Made by a program: the position numbers and the translations under genes. Of a stretch of 64,000 bases of DNA, positions 19,351 through 27,087 are shown piece by piece. Below the pieces are notes generated by a model that was given only the letters and a program-made list of their open reading frames with translations, ran no database searches and was not told the origin of the DNA. The first letter of the stretch is position 1; each line of letters starts with the position of its first letter. The stretch is from Christiangramia portivictoriae DSM 23547 (lineage in GTDB: Bacteria > Bacteroidota > Bacteroidia > Flavobacteriales > Flavobacteriaceae), in contig NZ_KE383971.1 in NCBI RefSeq assembly GCF_000423045.1, forward strand, positions 320,092-384,091, read 5' to 3'.

Positions 19351-20190
19351 TTAAATTAAATTAAGTCTGTAAGAAATATAGGATTTCGCCAGGAGTCCGG
19401 CCTTTTGATAATTAGGAACTCTTATCCGGCAATTTTTAATCTCCAAAGATGGGACGTTTTTAAGTTTCTGAAGCAATTTTCTGTAATAGATATAAGCGGT
19501 ATAAACACCGAATTTAGCTTCTACCGGCAGGTGTGCAATACCGCTGAGACCTTTGCTGAAATCTTCTTCAATCTCAGCAACGATTTGTTGTTTATTAATT
19601 TCATCCAATTCAGATAGATCCACATTTGGAAAATAGGACCTGCTAAGATCCTCGTAATCTGCTTTAAGATCTCTCAGGAAATTAACCTTCTGAAATGCTG
19701 ATCCCAGGCTCATCGCTGAGGCTTTCAGTTCCTCATATTTTGTTTGATCACCCTTTACAAAAACTTTCAGGCACATTAGACCTACCACGTCTGCACTCCC
19801 ATAAATATACTGTTGATATTCCTCCACGCTCAGGTACTCAGATTTATGAAGATCAAGTCGCATACTTTCCATGAATGCTTTATAAAGTTCTGGAGAAATA
19901 TCGTAGCGGTGCACCGTCTCCTGGAAAGCATTCAGAATTGGATTCAGAGAAATTTTTTGTTCCAGTGCCTTATATAGATCGGCTTCAAAATCCTTAAAAA
20001 GTAATTCCTTATCATAATCGTGAAAGCTGTCTACGATCTCATCTGCAAATCTTACAAATCCATATATATTATAAATATCCTGTCTAATAGAAGGAGCCAG
20101 CATTTTGGTGGCCAGGCTAAAAGATGTGCTGTAGCTATTGGTAACAGTTTTGCTACAGGACCGGGATACCGTATCAAAAATCGCTTTCAT
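19351..20190 (-). CDS. crtB: Phytoene synthase
   Basis: A 279-residue trans-isoprenyl-diphosphate head-to-head synthase condensing two GGPP to phytoene. The first Asp motif is D50-EIV-D54 in FVRFADEIVDSF. The second is in VNFLRDLKADYEDLSRSYFP. Typical length. The crtI stop lies three bases upstream, so translation is probably coupled. GGPP synthase (crtE) is not in the window. Confidence 0.95.
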   Translation of the reverse strand: MKAIFDTVSRSCSKTVTNSYSTSFSLATKMLAPSIRQDIYNIYGFVRFADEIVDSFHDYDKELLFKDFEADLYKALEQKISLNPILNAFQETVHRYDISPELYKAFMESMRLDLHKSEYLSVEEYQQYIYGSADVVGLMCLKVFVKGDQTKYEELKASAMSLGSAFQKVNFLRDLKADYEDLSRSYFPNVDLSELDEINKQQIVAEIEEDFSKGLSGIAHLPVEAKFGVYTAYIYYRKLLQKLKNVPSLEIKNCRIRVPNYQKAGLLAKSYISYRLNLI

Positions 20191-20193
20191 AAA

Positions 20194-21660
20194 TTAGTTT
20201 TGTTCATTTTTTTGTATCAGTCCAGCTGCGAGTTTCCCTGATATTAGAGAAGGTGGTACACCTGGTCCGGGTACGGTTAGCTGCCCGGTAAAATATAATT
20301 GCTTCACCTTTTTGCTTCTAATTTTAGGTCTTAAGAACGCCGTCTGGAAAAGGGTATTTGCCATTCCATAGGCATTTCCCTTATAAGAATTGTATGCTTC
20401 CTTGAAGTCCTTTACACAAAAGGATTCCTTAAATATAATATTTGTTTTTATTTTCTGCCCGGTAAGTGCCTCAAAACGTTCGATAATCATATCAAAATAT
20501 CGTTCCCTGATCTCTTCTGTATCTTCCAGATCTGGAGCAAGTGGAATCAGGAATATTCCTGCTTCCATCCCTTCTGGAGCCACAGTATCATCGGTCTTAG
20601 AAGGGAAACTGGCATAAAATAAAGGATCCTCAGGCCAGGCTGCTTTATCATAAATCGCTTTCGCATGTTCTTTAAAGCTACTATCGAAAAACAATGTATG
20701 ATGTGATACGTTTTTAAGTTTCTTATCGAATCCTACATAAAAAAGGAGCGAGGATGGCGCGAAAGTCTTCTTCTGCCAGTACTTCTCGGGATATTGTCTA
20801 TCGAATTCAGGTAGCAAAGTTTCGGTATGGTGATAATCTGCACCCGAAAGAATGATATCTGCCGGATAAAGTTTCCCGTCGATTTTCAGCGCTTTTGCTG
20901 CACGATCTTCAGTAGTGATAGATTCAACATTGGCATTTAGGTGAAACTTAACACCTAAAGACTCTGCGAGTTCTTTAATACCTTCGATGACCTTGTACAT
21001 CCCTCCGTGAGGATGCCAGGTGCCCAATCCAAAGTCGGCGTAATTCATAAAACTATAGAATGCCGGAGTGTCGCTAGGTTTTGCTCCCAGGAATAGAACG
21101 GGAAATTCCAGGATCTGTCTCAGTTTTTCATTGGAGAATTCTTTTCTAACATCCCTGCTAATATTCGTGAAAAAACGCCCTAACCTGGTTGCAGTTGCGG
21201 TTGTTACCAGCTCCAGAGGAGATACTCCGGGACGGTACACCAGATCCTTGATCGCGATATCGTAGTTGTCCCGAGCTTTCGCTATGAACTTTTTCAGTTT
21301 TTCTGAACTTCCTTTTTCTACTTCTTCAAAAGTCTCGTAGATCTCTTCCAGGCTTCCCGGAATGATTACTGAATCGTCCTTACCAAAATATACTTCATAA
21401 GCAGGATCCAGTCTGTCGAGTTGAAAATAATCTGAAGCTGATTTTCCGAAGTCTGAAAAGAAGCGTTCAAAAACATCGGGCATCCAGTACCACGTAGGAC
21501 CAATATCAAAAGTGAACCCATCACGTTTTAACTGACGGGCTCTACCACCAACGGTGTCATTTTTCTCGAATACTTCTACCTCATAACCAGCCTGAGCCAG
21601 ATAACATGAAGCGGCCAGTGAAGAAAAACCAGATCCTATAATATTTACTTTTTTAGACAT
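20194..21660 (-). CDS. crtI: Phytoene desaturase
   Basis: A 488-residue FAD enzyme of the CrtI type, expected to carry out four desaturations from phytoene to lycopene. The FAD-binding start is VNIIGSGFSSLAASCYLAQ with VEVFEKND following, and the C-terminal signature YFTGQLTVPGPGVPPSLISG is present. It is the first enzyme gene of the operon, nine bases after the MerR-family regulator. Confidence 0.95.
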   Translation of the reverse strand: MSKKVNIIGSGFSSLAASCYLAQAGYEVEVFEKNDTVGGRARQLKRDGFTFDIGPTWYWMPDVFERFFSDFGKSASDYFQLDRLDPAYEVYFGKDDSVIIPGSLEEIYETFEEVEKGSSEKLKKFIAKARDNYDIAIKDLVYRPGVSPLELVTTATATRLGRFFTNISRDVRKEFSNEKLRQILEFPVLFLGAKPSDTPAFYSFMNYADFGLGTWHPHGGMYKVIEGIKELAESLGVKFHLNANVESITTEDRAAKALKIDGKLYPADIILSGADYHHTETLLPEFDRQYPEKYWQKKTFAPSSLLFYVGFDKKLKNVSHHTLFFDSSFKEHAKAIYDKAAWPEDPLFYASFPSKTDDTVAPEGMEAGIFLIPLAPDLEDTEEIRERYFDMIIERFEALTGQKIKTNIIFKESFCVKDFKEAYNSYKGNAYGMANTLFQTAFLRPKIRSKKVKQLYFTGQLTVPGPGVPPSLISGKLAAGLIQKNEQN

Positions 21661-21669
21661 TGGGAGCTT

Positions 21670-22572
21670 TTACAGATTATTAATAAAATCTTTAATAGAG
21701 GTTTGTACTTTGATGTTTTCAGGAAGACCTGCTTGGTCTATTTCCTTCGTTCTTTGCCCGAACAATAGCAATTCCCTTGGTTGATCTTTACATAATTTCT
21801 CCTGAAAGTCATTGACGAATTCTGTGACATCTGTATTTACAGGCGAGATGGTAAGGTAACTTACGAAAACCGGATCTTTATGGATTCTCATAAGGTAATC
21901 CATGTTATCCAAAGGTAAACTTGGTCCAACATAAATAACGTTCTTACCCGCAATCAAAAGTTCATAGTTGAGATACAGGATACCGATATCATGAATTTCA
22001 TTATAAGGGAGAAAGAGAACATATAATTTATCGTGATGTTCAGTTGCTTCTTTCGATTTTAGTTCGGCTATGTTGATATATATCTTTTGCTTGATGAGCT
22101 CAATGATATAATGCTCATGTATGGGTTTGATCGTGTCTGTCTGCCAAAGTAGCCCAATTTCCTCAAGGAGTGGAATAAAAACATCATAAAACACATCTCT
22201 AAAGGATAATTTGGAGATAAGGTCGTTGTAGGTCTTTTGAAATAATCTGTCGTCAAAATTCATCATTGCGAGCTTGAACGCATTCTTCGCCCGGTTCTCT
22301 ACACTGGAAGAGGCAGATATACGCCTTACCAGTGCCTGTACTTCATCATCCTTCATCTTGGATATGCGTGAGATCTTGTAGCCGTGAATATTGAGAAAGG
22401 AGATGTTTAGCAGCTTTTGCAGATCCTCACCGTCATAAGTACGAATGTTAGTATCTGTCCTGTCGGGATTTAAGATATTATATCTCTTCTCCCAGATCCT
22501 GATGGTGTGCGCTTTTATTCCGCTCAGGTGCTCCAGGTCCTTGATACTAAAATTTTGTCTAATATGTTCCAT
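21670..22572 (-). CDS. MerR-family regulator with B12-binding domain (CarH/LitR-like)
   Basis: A 300-residue protein with an N-terminal MerR helix-turn-helix (FSIKDLEHLSGIKAHTIRIW), a linker, a four-helix cap and a Rossmann-like cobalamin domain. Two signatures of B12 photoreceptors are intact: W143-x9-E153-H154 in the cap and E192-x-H194-x2-G197 in NEIHDIGILYL, where H194 corresponds to the cobalt-ligand His. In CarH, adenosylcobalamin-bound tetramers repress carotenoid genes in the dark and fall apart in light. Position at the head of the crt operon fits that role and autoregulation. Direct B12 binding and light response are inferred. Confidence 0.88.
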   Translation of the reverse strand: MEHIRQNFSIKDLEHLSGIKAHTIRIWEKRYNILNPDRTDTNIRTYDGEDLQKLLNISFLNIHGYKISRISKMKDDEVQALVRRISASSSVENRAKNAFKLAMMNFDDRLFQKTYNDLISKLSFRDVFYDVFIPLLEEIGLLWQTDTIKPIHEHYIIELIKQKIYINIAELKSKEATEHHDKLYVLFLPYNEIHDIGILYLNYELLIAGKNVIYVGPSLPLDNMDYLMRIHKDPVFVSYLTISPVNTDVTEFVNDFQEKLCKDQPRELLLFGQRTKEIDQAGLPENIKVQTSIKDFINNL

Positions 22573-22588
22573 ACTTTATTTATCCTAT

Positions 22589-22670
22589 TAAACAAATCTA
22601 AACAATAATTAAAGTGAAAGTGATAGAGAAAAGTTAAAATGTTTAATAAAATATAAACTACATTAAACAA
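22589..22670. promoter_or_regulatory. Tandem TAAACAA half-sites upstream of the crt operon
   Basis: TAAACAA occurs at 22589-22595 and 22599-22605, and TAAACTA/TAAACAA at 22654-22660 and 22664-22670. Both pairs are head-to-tail with exactly 10-bp spacing and the pairs are 65 bp apart. An inverted copy TGTTTAAT lies at 22640-22647. Direct repeats one helical turn apart suit a CarH-type tetramer. The first pair overlaps the -7 box. Confidence 0.5.
22593..22600 (-). promoter_or_regulatory. -7 box TAGATTTG of the regulator-crt operon
   Basis: The complement reads TAGATTTG, matching TAnnTTTG, 20 bases before the regulator start codon. It is embedded in the first TAAACAA repeat pair, so operator binding would directly block RNA polymerase. 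Confidence 0.55.
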
Positions 22671-22730
22671 AATAGGAAAGAGATATAAAAAAAAGCCTGA
22701 TAGGCTAGTTTTAATTAAAATATAAAGTAG

Positions 22731-22814
22731 TACCCGAGGCGGGACTTGAACCCGCACGCCCTAATGGACACATGGCCCTCAACCATGCCTGTCTACCAAT
22801 TCCAGCACTCGGGT
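22731..22814 (-). tRNA. tRNA-Leu (GAG)
   Basis: On the complement, the acceptor arms ACCCGAG/CTCGGGT, a long variable arm and a TTCAAGTCC T-loop define a class II tRNA. The anticodon loop TTGAGGG gives GAG, leucine. CCA is not encoded. It lies upstream of two tRNA-Lys genes on the same strand. Confidence 0.95.
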
Positions 22815-22885
22815 TTGAGTTTATGGAAAGCCTCCATAAGGCTGGTTAATTTGTTCCGGTGCAGGACCGGAGCGAGCAATAATAG

Positions 22886-22958
22886 TGATCTGGCTGGGGC
22901 TCGAACCCAGGACCCTCTCCTTAAAAGGGAGATGCTCTACCAACTGAGCTACCAGATC
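22886..22958 (-). tRNA. tRNA-Lys (UUU), copy 1
   Basis: The complement shows acceptor arms GATCTGG/CCAGATC, D-arm AGCTCAGTTGGTAGAGC, loop TTTTAAG with anticodon TTT and T-arm GGTTCGAGCC; CCA is not encoded. It is identical to the copy at 22986-23058, exactly 100 bases apart. Confidence 0.96.
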
Positions 22959-22985
22959 CTGAACAATAAAATATGAACTTATTTG

Positions 22986-23058
22986 TGATCTGGCTGGGGC
23001 TCGAACCCAGGACCCTCTCCTTAAAAGGGAGATGCTCTACCAACTGAGCTACCAGATC
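22986..23058 (-). tRNA. tRNA-Lys (UUU), copy 2
   Basis: Identical in sequence to the copy at 22886-22958. It is the first tRNA of the Lys-Lys-Leu set on the complement strand. The identity extends a few bases past the 3' end, pointing to a recent tandem duplication or gene conversion. Confidence 0.96.
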
Positions 23059-23147
23059 ATTAAAAAGCATCCGTCTTTTTGCGAATGCGGGTGCAAATAT
23101 ACATGCATTAATTTATTTTTCAAGACATAATTGCTATAATTTTACCA

Positions 23148-23155
23148 TAGTTTTG
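23148..23155 (+). promoter_or_regulatory. -7 box TAGTTTTG of aroK
   Basis: It matches TAnnTTTG, 28 bases before the ATG at 23184, and excludes the TTG at 23160 as a useful start. Confidence 0.55.
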
Positions 23156-23183
23156 CCTTTTGCTCATTTTAAGTGCTTTACAG

Positions 23184-23705
23184 ATGAAATTTTTTTTGAT
23201 AGGTTACATGGGAAGCGGTAAATCTACCGTTGGAAAACTGCTCTCGGAAGAGTTAAATTACAAGTTTTATGATCTCGATCAGGAGATTGAAAAGGAATAT
23301 GATTTGACCATCTCTGAAATCTTTTCGAGAAAAGGAGAAGTTTTTTTTAGAAAAGCGGAGAGAAAGATGCTGGATAAACTGATCAACCTGGAGGAAGATG
23401 CTGTTGTCTCCCTCGGTGGGGGTACTCCATGTTACGGAGATAACATGGAGCTTATTAAAAGCTCAGATACTGTGCGATCTATTTATCTTAAGCTGAATAT
23501 TCAAACATTGCTGGAGCGATTGCAGCGAGAAAAAACAGAAAGACCCATGATAAGTCATTTGCAGACCAGGGAACTGCTGGAAGAATTTATTCGAAAGCAT
23601 TTATTCGAAAGAGGCTTTTACTACAATCAGAGTGAACTAATTTTAGATTGTAATGGTAAAGATCCTTCTGTAATAGTCCATAATTTAATGGAGAACTTAA
23701 GATAG
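23184..23705 (+). CDS. aroK: Shikimate kinase
   Basis: A 173-residue P-loop kinase phosphorylating shikimate at the 3-hydroxyl in aromatic amino-acid synthesis. Walker A is GYMGSGKST near the N-terminus; DLDQEIE carries the shikimate-contact Asp; FFRKAE matches the FR-x-x-E motif; VVSLGGGTPCY carries the GGG substrate loop; and TERPMI gives the lid-domain arginine region. It converges on, and overlaps by nine bases, the phosphoribosyltransferase gene. Confidence 0.95.
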   Translation: MKFFLIGYMGSGKSTVGKLLSEELNYKFYDLDQEIEKEYDLTISEIFSRKGEVFFRKAERKMLDKLINLEEDAVVSLGGGTPCYGDNMELIKSSDTVRSIYLKLNIQTLLERLQREKTERPMISHLQTRELLEEFIRKHLFERGFYYNQSELILDCNGKDPSVIVHNLMENLR

Positions 23706-24200
23706 TTCTACACGTTCATGATCCTTCTCAAAAATGACCTTGACCGTCTCGCTTAGTGAAGTAGAGAGAGAAAGTCCTTTAAAATCGGCTTTAACCGGAA
23801 AGCGTTTATGGTTTCTGTCCACTAGTACCGCAGTCTTAAAATTTTTGATAGGAACATCGAGAAAGTATCGCACTCCGTAGATAAGAGTGGAGCCTGAATT
23901 GAGAACGTCATCCACCAGAATTAAAGATTTGTTTTTATATTCTTCTGGATTTAAAGAAACACTAATGGGATCTAAAGGTGCTTTCTTGTTTATCACTACT
24001 TTACCCAGGGTAGTCTTTAAGGGCGAAATCTGTTGAAGTTCCTGCTCCAGTTTTTGGGCCAGTATATAACCATTATCAGCAATTCCTGCAATGATAATCT
24101 CTGTCTCATCCACGTTGCTTTCGTAGATCTGGTAGGCTATTCTCCTAATTTTATGCTTGATCTCGTCCTGGTTGAGAATCGAATGTTTTGCTTTCATCAA
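23697..24200 (-). CDS. Phosphoribosyltransferase-domain protein (PyrR/Hpt-like)
   Basis: A 167-residue type I phosphoribosyltransferase fold. The PRPP-binding signature is LILVDDVLNSGSTL, with the flexible-loop region earlier and a basic RNHKRFPVKADF segment as in PyrR. In Bacteroidota such proteins are annotated as PRTases of uncertain base specificity; uracil (PyrR-like) is the best guess. Its start codon directly abuts the methyltransferase stop (no gap), so it is the third gene of the Hsp15-methyltransferase-PRTase operon. The end overlaps aroK by nine bases. Confidence 0.82.
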   Translation of the reverse strand: MMKAKHSILNQDEIKHKIRRIAYQIYESNVDETEIIIAGIADNGYILAQKLEQELQQISPLKTTLGKVVINKKAPLDPISVSLNPEEYKNKSLILVDDVLNSGSTLIYGVRYFLDVPIKNFKTAVLVDRNHKRFPVKADFKGLSLSTSLSETVKVIFEKDHERVELS

Positions 24201-24776
24201 TTATTTTTTTCGAAATTTGAAGAAGAGTTCATTTCCTGAACGTGGTTTTATTGAATTATAAGCCCTCTCCAGAATCTCAATATGAAAATATGGACTAAAA
24301 TAAGTCAAATATTCTTCACGACTACCGCCGTAAGGTGGGCCATCTTCCTTTAATTCAAAATCAAATAGCAAGCCTGCCAGTACACCTCCGGATCTTAGAA
24401 GCTCACTCGTTTTTTGTGCGTAAGCACTTCGCTGGTTAACAGGTAAAGCGCAGAAAAAAGTTTGCTCCAGTACAAGGTCAAAACTTCCCTGAAGCTCAAA
24501 ATAATCGCAATGCAGCGTTTGTAGTTCCGGAAATTCAGGATTGCGATCTAAAAATGACTTTAAAGGAATTTCAGCGATATCGCATAGAAAGACATTTTTA
24601 AATCCGTTTTTAAAAAGATATTCTGCTTCGTAAGCGTTTCCTGCACCGGGTATCAGGATATTTAATTCCTTATCCTCAATCCCGTCTGCAAATGCCTTGA
24701 TTGGAGGAGAAACAGCGCCAAGATCCCATCCTGTTTGATTATTTCTATAGCGATTGTTCCAATAAGATTTATTCAT
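24201..24776 (-). CDS. TPMT-family SAM-dependent methyltransferase
   Basis: A 191-residue class I methyltransferase. The opening SYWNNRYRNNQTGWDLGAVS is the thiopurine/halide methyltransferase start, LIPGAGNAYEAEYL is the SAM-binding glycine loop, and DLVLEQTFFCALP is the family motif IV region. Members methylate thiols, halides, selenite or thiopurines. The physiological substrate is unknown. It overlaps the Hsp15-like gene by eight bases and abuts the PRTase gene. Confidence 0.85.
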   Translation of the reverse strand: MNKSYWNNRYRNNQTGWDLGAVSPPIKAFADGIEDKELNILIPGAGNAYEAEYLFKNGFKNVFLCDIAEIPLKSFLDRNPEFPELQTLHCDYFELQGSFDLVLEQTFFCALPVNQRSAYAQKTSELLRSGGVLAGLLFDFELKEDGPPYGGSREEYLTYFSPYFHIEILERAYNSIKPRSGNELFFKFRKK

Positions 24777-25191
24777 CTTTTTTCTGCTCTAAACTATCAT
24801 CTTTTTCTCCGCCTAAGCCATCATCAGTATTGTCAAACCAGTCATCAATATCCCGACGGTCTTTCTTAGTAGGACGTCCAGTACCTTTTTTACGGTAGTA
24901 GTCTTTGGAATACTTTAAAAGATCAAGTTGCTCGAATGCTTCTTTCGGGGTGGTATCGTGAACATAGATATTAACCAGTTTGGCACCCACGCGACTCTTG
25001 GGAAGATCGAGGATTTCCAGTTCGTAATTGATCTGGTTTTTGCGAACTTTTAATTTATCACCGGGAAATACATCTTTGCTGGGCTTCTGGATTTCATCGT
25101 TCATTCTTACCTTTCCCTGCTTGCAGGCAGTTGTTGCCAGGCTTCTGGTCTTAAAATAGCGTACGCACCATAAAAACTTATCAACTCTCAT
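24769..25191 (-). CDS. hslR: S4-domain RNA-binding protein (Hsp15/HslR-like)
   Basis: A 140-residue protein starting MRVDKFLWCVRYFKTRS, the standard Hsp15 S4-domain beginning, then KVRMNDEIQKPSKDVFPGDKL. Hsp15 binds stalled 50S subunits carrying peptidyl-tRNA and helps recycle them. The tail is highly charged (GRPTKKDRRDIDDW then acidic/Lys). ATG at 25191 is chosen; an upstream in-frame ATG at 25227 would cross the -7 box. It is first gene of a three-gene operon. Confidence 0.88.
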   Translation of the reverse strand: MRVDKFLWCVRYFKTRSLATTACKQGKVRMNDEIQKPSKDVFPGDKLKVRKNQINYELEILDLPKSRVGAKLVNIYVHDTTPKEAFEQLDLLKYSKDYYRKKGTGRPTKKDRRDIDDWFDNTDDGLGGEKDDSLEQKKDE

Positions 25192-25211
25192 ACTTATACC
25201 TTCAAATCGCC

Positions 25212-25250
25212 GTTCAATATTGAACAAAAATACAAGATTATTGTATCTTG
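25212..25250. promoter_or_regulatory. Palindromes and promoter in the hslR/FKBP divergent region
   Basis: GTTCAATATTGAAC (25212-25225) is a perfect 14-bp palindrome immediately downstream of a complement-strand -7 box TATTTTTG (25225-25232), so it covers the probable hslR start site. Next to it, ATACAA/TTGTAT (25230-25235, 25241-25246) and CAAGAT/ATCTTG (25233-25238, 25245-25250) are overlapping inverted repeats on the FKBP side. A regulator binding site is plausible but unproven. Confidence 0.45.
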
Positions 25251-25271
25251 CGGCTCCAAAATAAAATTCTG

Positions 25272-26219
25272 ATGAGAATAAACAAATTGATGCTGGTTGG
25301 TCTTACCGCATTTCTGGCATTTGCATGTAATAATGATGATGACGGCGGATTGGTACAGGTTGAAGTTCGTGACCGTACAGAGGTTGCAGTTGAAGATGAC
25401 CAGGCACTTTTAGATTATCTTTCCACGCATTTTTATAACTATGAAGATTTTGAAAATCCTTCTGAAGATTTCGATTACCAGATCGTATTTGACACGATCG
25501 CAGGTGAGAATGCAGACAAGGAGCCGATTATCAATTCAGATAAATTAATAACAAAGACTGTTAATAATGAGGGCGTTGACCAGAACCTGTATGTGCTTAG
25601 GGTACGTGAAGGTGTTGGTGCAAAACCTACCTTTGCAGATTCCACTTTTGTTACATACCAGGGAGAATTACTAGATGGAACAGTATTCGACTCCAATTTA
25701 AGAAACCCAGTATGGTTCAATCTTACTCCATATTTCGGGATCGTGAATAATAGTGTGGCTCAGCTTGGCGGAGTAATCAAAGGATTTCAGGCTGGATTGA
25801 CAGAGTTTGGTGCTGCCAGCGGATTTGAAGTTAAAGCAGACAATACGGTTGAATGGAATAACGACTATGGAATTGGCGCTATTTTTATGCCTTCGGGACT
25901 GGCGTATTTCTTCAATTCACCTGAGACAATTCCAGTGTACTCGCCGCTTGTTTTCCAGGTTAGCAGTTACGTGGTAAACCAGGCAGATCACGATAATGAT
26001 GGTATTCCTTCTTTTATGGAGGATCTGGATGGTGATGGTGATGCATCTACAGATGATTCAGATGAGGACGGATTACCAAATCTATCAGATCCAGATGATG
26101 ACGGGGATGGTACTCCTACAAGAGATGAAATTGAAATTTCTGAGGATGGGACATTGATTCTTACCGATTCCAATAACGACGGAACGCCAGATTACCTGGA
26201 TCCAGACGTATTTCAATAG
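25272..26219 (+). CDS. FKBP-type prolyl isomerase lipoprotein with C-terminal Asp-rich repeats
   Basis: A 315-residue lipoprotein (lipobox AFAC) with a central FKBP domain: FVTYQGELLDGTVFDSN, VIKGFQAGLTEF and FMPSGLAYF followed by YSPLVFQV. From about 240 onward come Asp/Gly-rich units (DHDNDGIP, DLDGDGD, DSDEDGLP, DPDDDGDGTP, DSNNDGTPDY) like thrombospondin type-3 calcium-binding repeats. The FKBP part would isomerise prolines in the periplasm or on the surface; the repeats likely bind calcium. ATG at 25272 opens the signal sequence. A strong terminator follows. Confidence 0.85.
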   Translation: MRINKLMLVGLTAFLAFACNNDDDGGLVQVEVRDRTEVAVEDDQALLDYLSTHFYNYEDFENPSEDFDYQIVFDTIAGENADKEPIINSDKLITKTVNNEGVDQNLYVLRVREGVGAKPTFADSTFVTYQGELLDGTVFDSNLRNPVWFNLTPYFGIVNNSVAQLGGVIKGFQAGLTEFGAASGFEVKADNTVEWNNDYGIGAIFMPSGLAYFFNSPETIPVYSPLVFQVSSYVVNQADHDNDGIPSFMEDLDGDGDASTDDSDEDGLPNLSDPDDDGDGTPTRDEIEISEDGTLILTDSNNDGTPDYLDPDVFQ

Positions 26220-26247
26220 AAAAATAGCTTTGATAAACTAATTTAAA

Positions 26248-26272
26248 AACCTGGCGATTGCCGGGTTTTTTT
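26248..26272. terminator. Terminator after the FKBP lipoprotein gene
   Basis: AACCTGGC and GCCGGGTT pair (one G-T wobble) around a four-base loop, followed by seven T in total. It touches the stop codon of the convergent zincin gene. Confidence 0.85.
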
Positions 26273-27047
26273 ATCTTCCCCCGGCAGCCTGAAGATCCAT
26301 AATACAGGCGTCGTCTAATTGTGGCAAATTGTTATTATCTATCGTATTGATAACACCGCTACCAAATTCTATACTGGCTTTCATAAGACACTTATCTGTG
26401 ATGCAGTGTGCAGGATTGTTAGGGTCTTCGTGATCTGTAACTGGTTCTGTGCCAAGATCTACGAGCCCGAATAAATGACCAAATTCATGGTTTAATGTGG
26501 CTGCTTCTATGATCGCTTTACTAGGTGCATTGAATTTGTTAGAAAAGTTCTGGATAGTTTCCCCATAAAGAATAATCGAAGTGTTTCTAAATGCGGTTCC
26601 CAATGTGATCTTGGTTTCCGAATCATTAATTTTTTTACCAGCAGCAAAATAGATCCACACTCCAATTTCATCACCTACAGTGTATACCGTTCGTGTATTA
26701 CTTTCCACTTCTCTTAAATCATCTTCGTCGAATGGGCTAAGTCCCGAGCTGGCAACAGACCGTAAATTGATCCTGATACCATCTGGTTTGTAAACTCTGC
26801 TTTCCAGGAAATTTCTAAAGGCTTCGATCGCTGCTGTTTCAGGCTTAAATCCTTCAGCATATACAATCTCAATATTCATCGATGTAAATTCGGTATCGCT
26901 TAATAGATCTGAGGCAGAAGAACCAGTTACCTTCAAATTAGCCGCTTTATTATTTTCTTCTTCGGAATCATTATCAAGATCCTTACTACATGAGACAGCG
27001 AGGCTGCTTAAAAATATGATTAAAAAAGTTTTGTAAATTTTATTCAT
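26271..27047 (-). CDS. Zinc-dependent metalloprotease lipoprotein
   Basis: A 258-residue lipoprotein (lipobox AVSC, C20) followed by an acidic linker. The extended zincin motif HEFGHLFGLVD gives H187, E188, H191 and D197 as zinc ligands and catalytic Glu, and CLMKAS downstream supplies a Met-turn, so this is metzincin-like. It would be anchored to an envelope membrane with the protease domain outside the cytoplasm. Substrate unknown. The DNA end meets the FKBP terminator. Its own promoter is not evident. Confidence 0.85.
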   Translation of the reverse strand: MNKIYKTFLIIFLSSLAVSCSKDLDNDSEEENNKAANLKVTGSSASDLLSDTEFTSMNIEIVYAEGFKPETAAIEAFRNFLESRVYKPDGIRINLRSVASSGLSPFDEDDLREVESNTRTVYTVGDEIGVWIYFAAGKKINDSETKITLGTAFRNTSIILYGETIQNFSNKFNAPSKAIIEAATLNHEFGHLFGLVDLGTEPVTDHEDPNNPAHCITDKCLMKASIEFGSGVINTIDNNNLPQLDDACIMDLQAAGGR

Positions 27048-27087
27048 TCTGTAATAGATCTTGCGTAAAAATATGAAAAATAACGAG

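Noticed and set aside
22886-23058. Repeated 73-base units as a CRISPR or att-site duplication
   Set aside because: Both units fold as complete tRNA-Lys genes with intact arms; there are only two copies and no integrase nearby.
26010-26210. Open frame on the complement strand opposite the Asp-rich repeats of the FKBP gene
   Set aside because: It is a Ser/Pro-rich shadow produced by repeated GAT/GAC codons on the coding strand; the plus-strand lipoprotein has a signal peptide and FKBP domain.
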